This document shows positions 42,152 to 50,808 of a DNA stretch of 64,000 bases, one piece after another. This stretch comes from Cupriavidus taiwanensis (GTDB taxonomy: Bacteria > Pseudomonadota > Gammaproteobacteria > Burkholderiales > Burkholderiaceae): assembly GCF_900249755.1 (NCBI RefSeq), contig NZ_LT976854.1, positions 746,574 through 810,573 of the forward strand. Reading direction: 5' to 3'. The first letter of the stretch is position 1; every line of letters starts with the position of its first letter. Under the pieces are notes generated by a model. It was not told where the DNA came from. It did no database searches and saw only the letters and a program-made list of their open reading frames with translations. The position numbers were made by a program, and so were the translations under genes.

Positions 42152-44143
42152 ATGACAACAACCAGAGCAGCGTCCCTCCCAACCCCGCGCCGCGCGCCCC
42201 GGCGGCGCCAGCTGGCAGCCCTGTGCCTGGGCGTGCTGGCGCTGGCCGCCGGCTGCGGCAGCGACGACAACCCGCCGGCCGGTGCCGGCGGGACGTCGAC
42301 CGCGCAGCCGGACACCCCTCCACAGGCGGCACGGCGCCCCAACATCCTGTTCATCATGGCCGATGACCTGGGCTATTCCGACCTGGGCGCGTTCGGCAGC
42401 GAGATCCGCACCCCCAACCTGGACCAGCTGGTGCGCGATGGCCGGCTGCTGCCCAACCATCACACCGCGGCGGTGTGCGCGGTGACCCGCGCGATGATCA
42501 TCTCGGGCACCGACCATCATCTGGTCGGCCAGGGCACCATGGCCAATACCGATGCCAACTACCTCGACGAGAACGGCAAACCCATTCCCGGCTACGAGGG
42601 CTACCTGAACGACCGCGCCCTGTCGATCGCGCAACTGCTCAAGGACGGCGGCTATCACACCTACATGGCCGGCAAGTGGCACCTGGGCAGCGGCCTGCCG
42701 AACGCCGGCAACCAGGGCACGGCGGTCGGTACCACGGCACCCGGCCAGACCCCTATCTCATGGGGCTTCGAGAAGAGCTATGCGCTGCTGGGCGGCGGCG
42801 GCGACCACTTCGGCCGCAACGGACCGACCGCCTACGTCGAGGACGAGCACTACGTCACGCCCGACACCACCAACTTCTATTCGACCGACTTCTATACCAG
42901 CACGATCCTGCGCTACATCGATTCCAGCACGGGCAAGAACGCCGACGGCAAGCCGTTCTTCGCCTACCTGACCTATCAGGCCCCGCACTCGCCGCTGCAG
43001 GCGCCGGCGGCCTACCTCGACCGCTACAAGGGCGTCTACGATGCTGGCTACGAGCCCATCCGCGCCGCACGGCTGGCGCGACAGAAGGCACTGGGCCTGA
43101 TCCCGGCCGACTTCACGCCCAACCCCGGCCGCGACGAGACCCTGGCGGTCACGCCCGCCACGGCCAACTGGGGCACGGCGCAGGCCAGCTATATATCGGC
43201 CACGCGCAGCGCGGCGCAGGGTGGGGTGGATACGCGCGTGATGAACGCCAACAACAAGTGGGACAGCCTGAGCGCCGACGAGAAAAAGGCCCAGGCCCGC
43301 TTCATGGAAATCTACGCCGCCATGGTCGAGAACCTGGACGACAACATCGGCCGCGTGGTGCAGCACCTGAAGGACATCGGCGAATACGACAACACGCTGA
43401 TCGTGTTCCAGTCCGACAACGGGCCGGAGGCCAGCTACTACGAGTTCGGCGGCAACTACGACCAGTCCTACAACTTGCGCAATGCCGACCCCGCGGTGTT
43501 CCCCACGCTCGGCACGCCCGACTACAAGGGCCGCGCCAACCTGGACTACGGCCAGCGCTGGGCCGAGGTCAGCGCCACGCCGTTCAAGCTGTGGAAGTCG
43601 TTCCTGTCCGAGGGCGGCCATTCGGTGCCGACCATCGTCAAGCTGCCGGGCGCGGCATCCGCGGCGCCGCAGGCGAAGCTGTCGGCGTTCACGCACGTGG
43701 TGGACCTGGCGCCGACCTTCCTGGAGCTGGCCGGCATCAGCGCGCCATCGACACCTGCCGCACCGCTGTACGACAGCAAGGGCGTGAACCGGAACGCGGG
43801 CAAGGTGGTGTACGACGGCCGCAATGTCTATCCGATCAGCGGCGTGTCGTTGCTGCCGACGCTGCAGGGCAGGACCGAAGCCACCGGGCGCACGACCTTT
43901 GCCGAAGAGCTGTACGGCCGCACCTATGTCTACAGCGACAACTGGAAAGCGGTGTGGATCGAGCCCCCGTTCGGGCCCGCGCATGGCGAATGGACGCTGT
44001 ACGACATCCGCGCCGATCGTGGCGAGACCAACGACCTGGCGGCGCAGCGGCCCGACGTGCTGGCGGACCTGAAGGCCAGGTGGAATGACTATGCGGCCAG
44101 AGTGGGGGCGGTGCTGCCCAAGGTGCCGGGCATGATCTACTGA
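42152..44143 (+). CDS. Exported AtsA-like arylsulfatase with atypical CAVTR motif
   Basis: A 663-residue lipoprotein-type sulfatase. An arginine-rich N-region, a hydrophobic stretch and a lipobox LAAGC at residue 35 suggest membrane anchoring after export. Calcium ligands lie in IMADDLGYSDLG (69-80) and QSDNGPE, and GKWH is present. The sequence around the active cysteine closely follows Pseudomonas AtsA (HTAxxC, then GTDHHxxGxGTM), but the motif is C109-A-V-T-R113, so the normally invariant proline of CxPxR is valine. C109 should become formylglycine. A formylglycine-generating enzyme gene starts 11 bases downstream. ATG 42152 was chosen; TTG 42134 is possible. Confidence 0.93.
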   Translation: MTTTRAASLPTPRRAPRRRQLAALCLGVLALAAGCGSDDNPPAGAGGTSTAQPDTPPQAARRPNILFIMADDLGYSDLGAFGSEIRTPNLDQLVRDGRLLPNHHTAAVCAVTRAMIISGTDHHLVGQGTMANTDANYLDENGKPIPGYEGYLNDRALSIAQLLKDGGYHTYMAGKWHLGSGLPNAGNQGTAVGTTAPGQTPISWGFEKSYALLGGGGDHFGRNGPTAYVEDEHYVTPDTTNFYSTDFYTSTILRYIDSSTGKNADGKPFFAYLTYQAPHSPLQAPAAYLDRYKGVYDAGYEPIRAARLARQKALGLIPADFTPNPGRDETLAVTPATANWGTAQASYISATRSAAQGGVDTRVMNANNKWDSLSADEKKAQARFMEIYAAMVENLDDNIGRVVQHLKDIGEYDNTLIVFQSDNGPEASYYEFGGNYDQSYNLRNADPAVFPTLGTPDYKGRANLDYGQRWAEVSATPFKLWKSFLSEGGHSVPTIVKLPGAASAAPQAKLSAFTHVVDLAPTFLELAGISAPSTPAAPLYDSKGVNRNAGKVVYDGRNVYPISGVSLLPTLQGRTEATGRTTFAEELYGRTYVYSDNWKAVWIEPPFGPAHGEWTLYDIRADRGETNDLAAQRPDVLADLKARWNDYAARVGAVLPKVPGMIY

Positions 44144-44154
44144 TCGGGGCAGTG

Positions 44155-45210
44155 ATGAAGCACAAGGCAAGTTCCTGGCGCATGCCGGCGCTGGCCATGG
44201 CCGCTGTCCTGGCCTTCGGTGGCGGCCTGGCGATGACGCGGGCCATGCCGGCCGGTGGCCTGGCTGATGGCCCGGTCGCCGGCGCGCGCCTTGGCACGCC
44301 GCAGCAGTGCGCGGCGTATGCCGGGCTGCCGCAAGGGTGGCGCCAGTCGCCCACGGCTGGCATGGTGCGCGTCGCGGGCGGCGAATTCGTGCCGGGCACC
44401 TTGCATGGCTATCCGGACGAGCGCCCGGCCGGCAAGGTCCGCGTGCGCTCGTTCTGGATCGACCAGACCGAGGTCACCGTGGCGCAGTTTGCCGCCTTCG
44501 TCCAGGCCACCGGCTATGTCACCGATGCCGAGCGCCAGGGCGCCGCCGTGGTGTTCCACGTGCCCACCGATGCCGAACTGCGCGCGCGTCCGTATGCATG
44601 GTGGTCGATGGTGCGCGGCGCCGACTGGCGCCATCCGCAAGGGCGCGCGGCGGCCGGGGCGGAAGCGGGCGGCGACGGCTGGCAGGCGCGCGCCGGCCAG
44701 CCGGTCACGCTGGTGACCCAGGCCGATGCGCTGGCCTACGCGCGCTGGCTGGGGCGCGAACTGCCGACCGAGGACGAATGGGAGTTTGCGGCCAAGGCCG
44801 GACGCAGCGATGCCGCACTGGAAACCGCGCCGCAGACGGCCGCGGGCACGCCCACGGCCAACTACTGGCAAGGCGTGTTTCCGGTGCTCAACACGTCGCG
44901 CGATGGCTTTGCCGGACTGGCGCCGGTGGGCTGCTATCCGCCCAATGGTCTTGCGCTGTTCGACATGATCGCCAACGCGTGGGAATGGACCGCGGACCCG
45001 TACACCGGCCCGCGGCAGTCGCATGCCAATGGCGATACCGCGGCGGTCGCGGGCCGGCACCGGGGCGCGCGCAGCGCGGTCATCAAGGGCGGCTCGTTCC
45101 TGTGCGCGCCGGACTTCTGCGTGCGCTACCGCGCGTCGGCGCGCGAGCCGGCGGAAAGCGACCTGCCCACGTCGCATATCGGCTTTCGGACGGTGCTGCG
45201 CGATGGTTGA
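44155..45210 (+). CDS. Formylglycine-generating enzyme (SUMF1 family), probably exported
   Basis: A 351-residue FGE/SUMF1 protein that oxidises the sulfatase cysteine to formylglycine with O2 and copper. It has VAGGEFVPGT, the conserved RSFWIDQTEVTVAQFAAFVQATGYVTDAE, LPTEDEWEFAAK, the calcium-binding NAWEWTADPY and the copper/active pair C317 and C322 in GGSFLCAPDFCVRYR. The pair separates true FGEs from other FGE-sulfatase-domain proteins. Residues 10-32 form a hydrophobic signal or anchor, so it may work outside the cytoplasm. It lies 11 bases after the sulfatase gene and overlaps the next by 8. Confidence 0.92.
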   Translation: MKHKASSWRMPALAMAAVLAFGGGLAMTRAMPAGGLADGPVAGARLGTPQQCAAYAGLPQGWRQSPTAGMVRVAGGEFVPGTLHGYPDERPAGKVRVRSFWIDQTEVTVAQFAAFVQATGYVTDAERQGAAVVFHVPTDAELRARPYAWWSMVRGADWRHPQGRAAAGAEAGGDGWQARAGQPVTLVTQADALAYARWLGRELPTEDEWEFAAKAGRSDAALETAPQTAAGTPTANYWQGVFPVLNTSRDGFAGLAPVGCYPPNGLALFDMIANAWEWTADPYTGPRQSHANGDTAAVAGRHRGARSAVIKGGSFLCAPDFCVRYRASAREPAESDLPTSHIGFRTVLRDG

Positions 45211-45994
45211 CCGGCGGCAAGTATTGACGACGGGCCTTGCGCTGCTGGTCCTGGTCACCAGCGAGCATGCCCGGGCGGAATTGGTCGTGCGAATCGGTGT
45301 GGCGCGCGATGCCGATGCCGAACTGCTGGCCGCGGCGCACGCCACCGCACTGCAGAACGGCGTGCGCATCGAGCCGGTGCGTTTTGCCGATGGCGCGCGG
45401 GCCGGCGCCGCGCTGGCAGCGGGGCGCGTCGATGCCAGCATCGCGCAGCACGCGCCGGCGCTGGCCCGGGTGCGGGGCCCGGGCGGGGCGCTGGTTCCTG
45501 TCGCCCATACCGTGACCTATCCCACCGGTCTCTATTCGCGCACCGCGGCACGGCTGGCAGCGTTGCCCGTGGGTGCCACGGTGGCGTTGCCCGCCGATGC
45601 GCAGGAGCTGGGGCGCGCCTTGCTGCTGATGCATCAGTACGGGCTGGTCCGCCTGGATACGGCAGCCGGCCTGCAGCCAGGGCTGCCGGACATCCGCGCC
45701 AATCCGCGCCGGCTGAAGTTCCGGCTGCTTGCGCAGCCACGGCTGGCATCGGCGCTTGCCGACCACGCGCTGGTGGCACTGCCGTTCGACGCGGCCGCGG
45801 CGGCGGGCCTGGCGCCCGCGCGCGACGCCATCGGCATGGAAGACGCACGCGTGCCGTTTGCCAGCGTGCTGGCGGTGCGCGCACCGGACCGCGAGGCAGC
45901 GTGGGTGGCGGCCACCGTGCGCAGCCTGCAATCCGGCCCGGTCAAGGCCTTTATCCTGGCCCGCTTCAACGACTCGGTGCGGCGGCCGTGGTGA
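45203..45994 (+). CDS. NlpA/MetQ-like periplasmic binding protein
   Basis: A 263-residue type 2 periplasmic binding protein of the NlpA/MetQ family (D-methionine receptor relatives). A cleavable signal peptide ends at about ARA; the usual lipobox cysteine is missing. Family features are clear: GRVDASIAQHAPAL, PVAHTVTYPTGLYS, GATVALPADAQELGRALLL and DIRANPRRLKF. No MetN/MetI transporter genes follow. It overlaps the FGE gene by 8 bases, so it is translationally coupled to sulfatase maturation. A sulfur-containing ligand is plausible but inferred. Confidence 0.88.
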   Translation: MVDRRQVLTTGLALLVLVTSEHARAELVVRIGVARDADAELLAAAHATALQNGVRIEPVRFADGARAGAALAAGRVDASIAQHAPALARVRGPGGALVPVAHTVTYPTGLYSRTAARLAALPVGATVALPADAQELGRALLLMHQYGLVRLDTAAGLQPGLPDIRANPRRLKFRLLAQPRLASALADHALVALPFDAAAAAGLAPARDAIGMEDARVPFASVLAVRAPDREAAWVAATVRSLQSGPVKAFILARFNDSVRRPW

Positions 45995-46899
45995 GCGACG
46001 ACACCGGCGCAGTGGTGTCATTCCACTGCAGCGCCTGCGGCAAGTGCTGCAATTCGCCGCCGCAACTCACGCTGGCCGAACTGTTTCGGCACCAGCATCG
46101 TTTTGTCGGGGCCATCGGGCTGCGGCGCATGCGGCCCGCTGACTCGGCGCACGCTGCTGACGCCGCTGGCCTTGCCGGCAGGCTGGGCCATGCGCTGCCC
46201 GGCGGCGACTACCTGATGCTGGCCGTGCAGGGCCTGGACTACCCATCGCTGAAGCGCTGCCCTGCATTGGCGGACGACAACGGCTGCGCGATTCACGCCA
46301 GCCGTCCGTCCACCTGCGCGATGGTTCCGCTAGACGCCTGGACCCCCGATGCGCTGCAGCCGGTGCTGCTGGCACAGCGGCGCGCGGGCCCTGGCTATAT
46401 CGGCGCCGACTGCATCGCCGCCGGTCCGCGCGACGGCTTTCGCGAACTGGCACGGGGCGGGCGCGTGGCCGATCCGGCTTATGCCGACGCCTTGGAGCGC
46501 CGCCGCGACGACGAGGCGCAGGAAAAGTCAGTGTGGGGCGACCAGGTGTTCCGCTGGCTGCTGCCTGAACTGCTGGCGGCTGCGGGCGGCATCGCGGCCT
46601 TGCGGTTGACGGGCACCCGCACGATGGCATTGGTGCCCGCGCTGGCGGTGCTGGCGGGAGCCAGCGCGCGTAGCCGCGAGCGTTGCCTGGATTTTGCCGA
46701 TGCCCAGGTGGCCCTGATCCGCCGCAACCTGGCTGCCGCACTGGCGCGCAAGCAGGCGGCGGATCGCCCGGTGACCGCGGAGCTTCGTGCGATGGAAGCC
46801 GCCTTGCTGCGGTTCTGCGGCCATTTGCGATCGGCGTCCGCCGACGCGGTGCCGGATCCTGATCACGCGGCTCGGGTGGCGTCGTATCTCGCGATCTAG
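45991..46899 (+). CDS. YkgJ-family cysteine-cluster protein (GTG start)
   Basis: A 302-residue protein with an N-terminal YkgJ/UPF0153 domain. It carries the cluster C-x2-C-x2-C-C in FHCSACGKCCNSPP, then C...C...C in KRCPALADDNGCAIHASRPSTCAM and a further Cys in GADCIAAG, which together bind metal or an iron-sulfur cluster. The C-terminal half is helical and unrecognised. The GTG start overlaps the stop of the preceding gene (GTGA), making it the fourth coupled gene of the sulfatase operon. YkgJ domains have no settled function; a role in metal supply or maturation of the sulfatase system is speculation. Confidence 0.85.
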   Translation: MSDDTGAVVSFHCSACGKCCNSPPQLTLAELFRHQHRFVGAIGLRRMRPADSAHAADAAGLAGRLGHALPGGDYLMLAVQGLDYPSLKRCPALADDNGCAIHASRPSTCAMVPLDAWTPDALQPVLLAQRRAGPGYIGADCIAAGPRDGFRELARGGRVADPAYADALERRRDDEAQEKSVWGDQVFRWLLPELLAAAGGIAALRLTGTRTMALVPALAVLAGASARSRERCLDFADAQVALIRRNLAAALARKQAADRPVTAELRAMEAALLRFCGHLRSASADAVPDPDHAARVASYLAI

Positions 46900-46920
46900 C
46901 GCCACGGCGACCAGGTCTTG

Positions 46921-46940
46921 GGTTAATTGCGCAATTAACC
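46921..46940. repeat. 20-base perfect palindrome between convergent genes
   Basis: GGTTAATTGC-GCAATTAACC is perfectly symmetric and lies 21 bases after the YkgJ-family stop and 78 before the end of yceH. Its ATTGCGCAAT core resembles MarR-type operator cores, but no gene starts here. It lacks a T-run, so it is a poor terminator. Confidence 0.6.
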
Positions 46941-47018
46941 GCCATGAATTGACCCCGCCCACCACTTCTGGCCAGCAGAGGAGTTGGGATTGAGCAGGGA
47001 AGGCCGGGGCGTGGCGGT

Positions 47019-47759
47019 TCAGCCGAGAAACTCGTCCGCGGAGATGCCGAGCTGCGCGGCCATGTGTTCGACCAGCCCTTGCAGCCTGGCCACCTTATCG
47101 GTCAGGGCCTGCTGCTCGGCGCGCAGCTGTTCCAGTTCGGCCGACGGTGCGCTGCCGCCCTCGGCGGCGCGCCCGGTGTCCTCGGCGGCCGCGGCGGCCA
47201 CGGCGGCGCTGGCTTCGCCGCTCAGCAGGTGCATCCAGCGGTTTTCGCGCGCGCCCGGGGCGCGCGGCAGCCGCACCACGCGCGGCGGCGTCTGGCTGGC
47301 CAGTTCGTCCAGGAAGGCCTCGACCGAGGAAATGTCGGCAAAACCATGCAGGCGCGCGGTATTCAGGCGCAGTTCGGCGGCGGTCTGCGGGCCGCGCAGC
47401 AGCAGCATCGCCAGCAGGGCGACCGACTGGCTGGGCACGCCCAGCGCCCGCTGCATGTTGTGCTCGAAGCGCGGCACGCGGCTGCTGCTGCCTTCAAAGA
47501 CCAGGCTCAGGCCCTTGAGGCCGTCGATGGCCTCCAGGATCTCGGCCTCGCTGACGTTCATCACCGGCGCGCGCGCGGTCTTCTGGTTGCAGCCGGAAGC
47601 CAGCGCGTTGAGCGACAGCGGATAGGTATCGGGTACGGTGTGCTGCTTCTCGACCAGCACGCCGAGCACGCGGCCCTCGACTGGCGTGAGCGGGCGCAAT
47701 GCCGGGCGTGCGGGACGGTCGCCGGGCTGGTTCGGATCGGATTCAGGGGTGGATGGCAT
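47019..47759 (-). CDS. yceH: YceH family protein (DUF480)
   Basis: A 246-residue YceH homologue. The conserved start LTPVEGRVLGVLVEKQHTVPDTYPLSLNAL, CNQKTARAPVMNVSE and LLLRGPQTAAELRLNTARLHGF form two winged-helix domains. The end has a coiled-coil-like stretch (ELEQLRAEQQALTDKVARLQGLVEHM, about 208-235). ATG 47759 matches the family better than 47825. The biological role of YceH is unsettled. It is convergent with the sulfatase operon and divergent from the cNMP-binding reductase-like gene. Confidence 0.93.
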   Translation of the reverse strand: MPSTPESDPNQPGDRPARPALRPLTPVEGRVLGVLVEKQHTVPDTYPLSLNALASGCNQKTARAPVMNVSEAEILEAIDGLKGLSLVFEGSSSRVPRFEHNMQRALGVPSQSVALLAMLLLRGPQTAAELRLNTARLHGFADISSVEAFLDELASQTPPRVVRLPRAPGARENRWMHLLSGEASAAVAAAAAEDTGRAAEGGSAPSAELEQLRAEQQALTDKVARLQGLVEHMAAQLGISADEFLG

Positions 47760-47967
47760 CAAGGCTTGTGATTTCTGACTGTGGCGGCGGTGGGCAAAGG
47801 CTTGCCGGAGCGCCGAGGCGACCATTCAATCCCAAGCCGGCGCAATGCGCAACTGCCGGCGCCGCCGGCCTCGCATTCCGTGTCGCGCCGTCTACTATCG
47901 ATAGGCCGCGCCGCGGCAGCCGGGATGCGGTCCGTCCGGCGGGTAGTGACGGGATCAGGGAGGCAGC

Positions 47968-49704
47968 ATGGCGAACTTGCAGGCGGAGGCAGTGGCAGCC
48001 GATGTGGACCCGAATGCGGACGCCGGTGGCGGGCTGGAGGCCCCGTACTCCACGCTCGAATCACGCTGGCACCAGATGTTCCCGCAGCTGAGCGCCGACG
48101 AGATGGCGCGCGTGCGGCGCTTCGGCACCCCGCAGAGCTGGCGCGCCGGCGAGAAGCTGTTTGCCATCGGCGAGACCGGGCGCGGCATGTACCTGGTCAC
48201 CAGCGGCCGCGTGCGCGTGATGCGGCGCGACGGCCTGGGACGCGAACACCAGATCACCGAGCAGGGGCCGGGGCACTTCCTGGCCGAGGTCGGCACCCTG
48301 TCCGGGCGGCCCGCGCTGGTCGACGGCATCGCCGTCACCGACACCGACGGCTACGTGATCCTGCCGGACCGGCTGCGCGCGCTGCTGGTGGCCGAGGCCG
48401 AACTGGGCGAGCGCATCATGCGCGCGCTGATCCTGCGCCGCGTCGGGCTGATCGAGTTCGGCAGCGGCCCGGTGCTGGTGGGCCACGGCACCGAGCCGCA
48501 GCTGCTGGCGCTGCAGGCCTTCCTGCGCCGCAACGGCCACCCGCATACCGTCATCGATATCGACGCCGACCGCGATTGCTCCTTGCTGCTCGACTACGCC
48601 AACGCCCCCGCCAGCGACTTTCCGCTGGTGATCTGCGCCGACGGCCGCGTGCTGCGCGCCCCGGACGAAGGCCAGCTGGCGTCGTGCCTGGGGCTGCTGC
48701 CGGAGTTCGATCCGGACCACGTCTATGACGTGGTGGTGGTCGGGGCCGGGCCGGCCGGGCTGGCGACGGCGGTCTATGCCGCGTCCGAGGGCCTGTCGGT
48801 GGCGGTGATCGATTGCCGCTCGCCGGGCGGGCAGGCGGGCGCGAGCGCGCGCATCGAGAACTACCTAGGCTTTCCGACCGGCATCTCCGGACAGGCGCTG
48901 GCGGGGCGCGCGTTCGTGCAGGCGCTCAAGTTCGGCGCGCATATCGCCATTCCGCTGGAGGTCAAGGCACTGCATTGCGGCGCCGATCCGATCCGGCTGG
49001 AACTGGCCGACGGCCGCCTGGTGCCGACCCACACCGTGGTGATCGCCACCGGCGCGCAGTACCGCCGGCCCGGCATCGCCGAGCTCGAGCATTTTGAAGG
49101 CCGCGGCGTGTATTACTGGGCCTCGCCGGTGGAGGCCAAGCTGTGCAGGAACGAGCCGGCGATGCTGGTGGGCGGCGGCAATTCGGCCGGGCAGGCGGCG
49201 GTGTTCCTGGCCTCGCACGCGGCGCACGTGCATATGCTGGTGCGCGGCCCCGGCCTGGCGGCCACCATGTCGCGCTACCTGATCGACCGCATCGCCGCGC
49301 TGCCGAATATCACGCTGCATACCCATGCCCAGATCAGCGCGCTGGACGGGGACGGTTGGCTCAGCGCGGTGCATTACGATTGCCGCGCGGAGCATCCCGT
49401 GCCGGTCACCATGGCAGTGCGGCACCTGTTCCTGTTCATCGGCGCCGATCCCAATGCGGCGTGGCTGCGCACCTGCCATGTCGAGGTCGATGGCAAGGGC
49501 TTCGTGCGCACCGGCGGCGGCGCGCTGGGCTGCGCGTCGGCGGTGCCGTATCCGCTGCAGACCAGCGTGCCGGGCGTGTTTGCGATCGGCGACGTGCGCG
49601 CGGGATCGACCAAGCGCGTGGCGGCCGCGGTTGGCGAAGGCGCGGCGGTGGTGGCGCAGATCCACGACTACCTGGCACGGGTCCAGGCTACTGCCAGTCA
49701 TTGA
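47968..49704 (+). CDS. Cyclic nucleotide-binding domain fused to a thioredoxin reductase-like FAD enzyme
   Basis: A 578-residue three-part protein. Residues about 35-150 form a cNMP-binding domain (GEKLFAIGETGRGMYLVTSGRVRVMRR, then GHFLAEVGTLSG). About 165-245 is a thioredoxin/glutaredoxin-like fold without cysteines. From 252 on it is a thioredoxin-reductase-like FAD/NAD(P)H domain with VVVVGAGPAGLATAVYAASEG, SPGGQAGAS, VGGGNSAGQAA and the C-terminal GVFAIGDVRAGSTKRVAAAVGEG. The redox CxxC of true thioredoxin reductases is missing (YYWASPVEAKLC). It may use another acceptor, with activity tuned by a bound nucleotide or similar ligand. Confidence 0.92.
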   Translation: MANLQAEAVAADVDPNADAGGGLEAPYSTLESRWHQMFPQLSADEMARVRRFGTPQSWRAGEKLFAIGETGRGMYLVTSGRVRVMRRDGLGREHQITEQGPGHFLAEVGTLSGRPALVDGIAVTDTDGYVILPDRLRALLVAEAELGERIMRALILRRVGLIEFGSGPVLVGHGTEPQLLALQAFLRRNGHPHTVIDIDADRDCSLLLDYANAPASDFPLVICADGRVLRAPDEGQLASCLGLLPEFDPDHVYDVVVVGAGPAGLATAVYAASEGLSVAVIDCRSPGGQAGASARIENYLGFPTGISGQALAGRAFVQALKFGAHIAIPLEVKALHCGADPIRLELADGRLVPTHTVVIATGAQYRRPGIAELEHFEGRGVYYWASPVEAKLCRNEPAMLVGGGNSAGQAAVFLASHAAHVHMLVRGPGLAATMSRYLIDRIAALPNITLHTHAQISALDGDGWLSAVHYDCRAEHPVPVTMAVRHLFLFIGADPNAAWLRTCHVEVDGKGFVRTGGGALGCASAVPYPLQTSVPGVFAIGDVRAGSTKRVAAAVGEGAAVVAQIHDYLARVQATASH

Positions 49705-49717
49705 GCGGCAGGGCGGC

Positions 49718-50800
49718 TCAGCCCTGCGCCTCGCGCTCCAGCAGCTCGCGCTTGCGCGCCACGCCCCAGCGGTAGCCCGACAGGTCGCCGTCGCTGCGCA
49801 CCACGCGATGGCAGGGAATCGCCACGGCCAGGTGGTTGGCCGCGCAGGCCTGCGCCACCGCGCGCACCGCGCGCGGCGCGCCGATGCGGGCCGCAATCTC
49901 GGCGTAGCTGGCGGTGCTGCCGGCGGGGATCTCGCGCAAGGCCTGCCAGACGCGCTGCTGGAACGCGGTGCCACGCACGTCCAGCGGCAGCGCCAGGCCG
50001 ATCGCAGGCGCTTCGATCAGCCCCACCACCTGCGCGACCAGTTGCTCGAACTGCGCGTCGCCGCCGATCAGGTTGGCGCGCGGGAAGCGGTCCTGCAGGT
50101 CTTGCAGCAGCGCTTGCGGATCGTCGCCCAGCAGGATCGCGCAGACGCCGCGCGCGCTCTGCGCCACCAGGATCGCGCCCAGCGAGCATTGGCCGATGGC
50201 AAAGCGGATATCCATGTCGGCGCCGCCGGCGCGGTAGCGCGAAGGGGTCATGCCGAGCACGGCGTCGGAGGTCTCGTAGAAGCGGCTGTTGGAGCCGAAG
50301 CCGGCATCGTAGATGGCCTCGGTCACGGATTCGCTGCTGCCCAGCTGCTCGCGCAGTTTCCGCGCGCGATGCGCGGCGGCGTAGGCGCGCGGGGTCAGGC
50401 CGGTGGCGGTCTTGAACAGGCGGTGGAAGTGGTAGGGGCTGACGCCCGCGGCGCTGGCCAGTTCCGGCAGCGTGGGCACGGTGTCGGCGGCCTCGATGCG
50501 GCGGCAGGCCTCGGCCACCATGGCCGCGTGCCGTGCCGCCAGCGCGGGCGGTGCCGCGCGGCGGCTGGGCCGGTAGCCGGCGGCTTCGGCCGCCGCGGCA
50601 CTATCGAAGAACTCGACATTGGCCGGATGCGGCAGGCGCGACGGGCTGCTCGGCAGGCAATAGACGCCGGTGGTCCTGACCGCATAGACGAAGTCGCGGT
50701 CGGCGCCGGGGTCGCGCGCCAGCACGCGTGCCCAGCGCGGGTCCTGTTCGACGGGGCCGGCCTGGGCCGGTTGTAGGGAATGGCGGATGGAGCGGGTCAT
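49718..50800 (-). CDS. ada: Ada-type regulator/DNA methyltransferase with degenerate N-terminal zinc site
   Basis: A 360-residue Ada-like protein. The N-terminal domain aligns with E. coli Ada (FVYAVRTTGVYC, then AAGYRP) but of the four zinc cysteines only C48 remains; the others are S52, S79 and A82. The AraC-type domain (about 95-190) is intact. The C-terminal O6-methylguanine methyltransferase (about 265-355) has the acceptor C330 in IPCHRV and GTAFQQRVWQALREIPAG. Repair of O6-methylguanine should work, whereas methylphosphotriester sensing seems impaired. It lies 8 bases downstream of a 2OG-Fe(II) oxygenase gene. Confidence 0.93.
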   Translation of the reverse strand: MTRSIRHSLQPAQAGPVEQDPRWARVLARDPGADRDFVYAVRTTGVYCLPSSPSRLPHPANVEFFDSAAAAEAAGYRPSRRAAPPALAARHAAMVAEACRRIEAADTVPTLPELASAAGVSPYHFHRLFKTATGLTPRAYAAAHRARKLREQLGSSESVTEAIYDAGFGSNSRFYETSDAVLGMTPSRYRAGGADMDIRFAIGQCSLGAILVAQSARGVCAILLGDDPQALLQDLQDRFPRANLIGGDAQFEQLVAQVVGLIEAPAIGLALPLDVRGTAFQQRVWQALREIPAGSTASYAEIAARIGAPRAVRAVAQACAANHLAVAIPCHRVVRSDGDLSGYRWGVARKRELLEREAQG

Positions 50801-50808
50801 GGCGGGCC

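Noticed and set aside
47895..47904. CTATCGATAG palindrome as an OxyR or other operator
   Set aside because: It is only 10 bases, lacks the spaced ATAG elements, and its position before the cNMP-binding gene is not otherwise supported.
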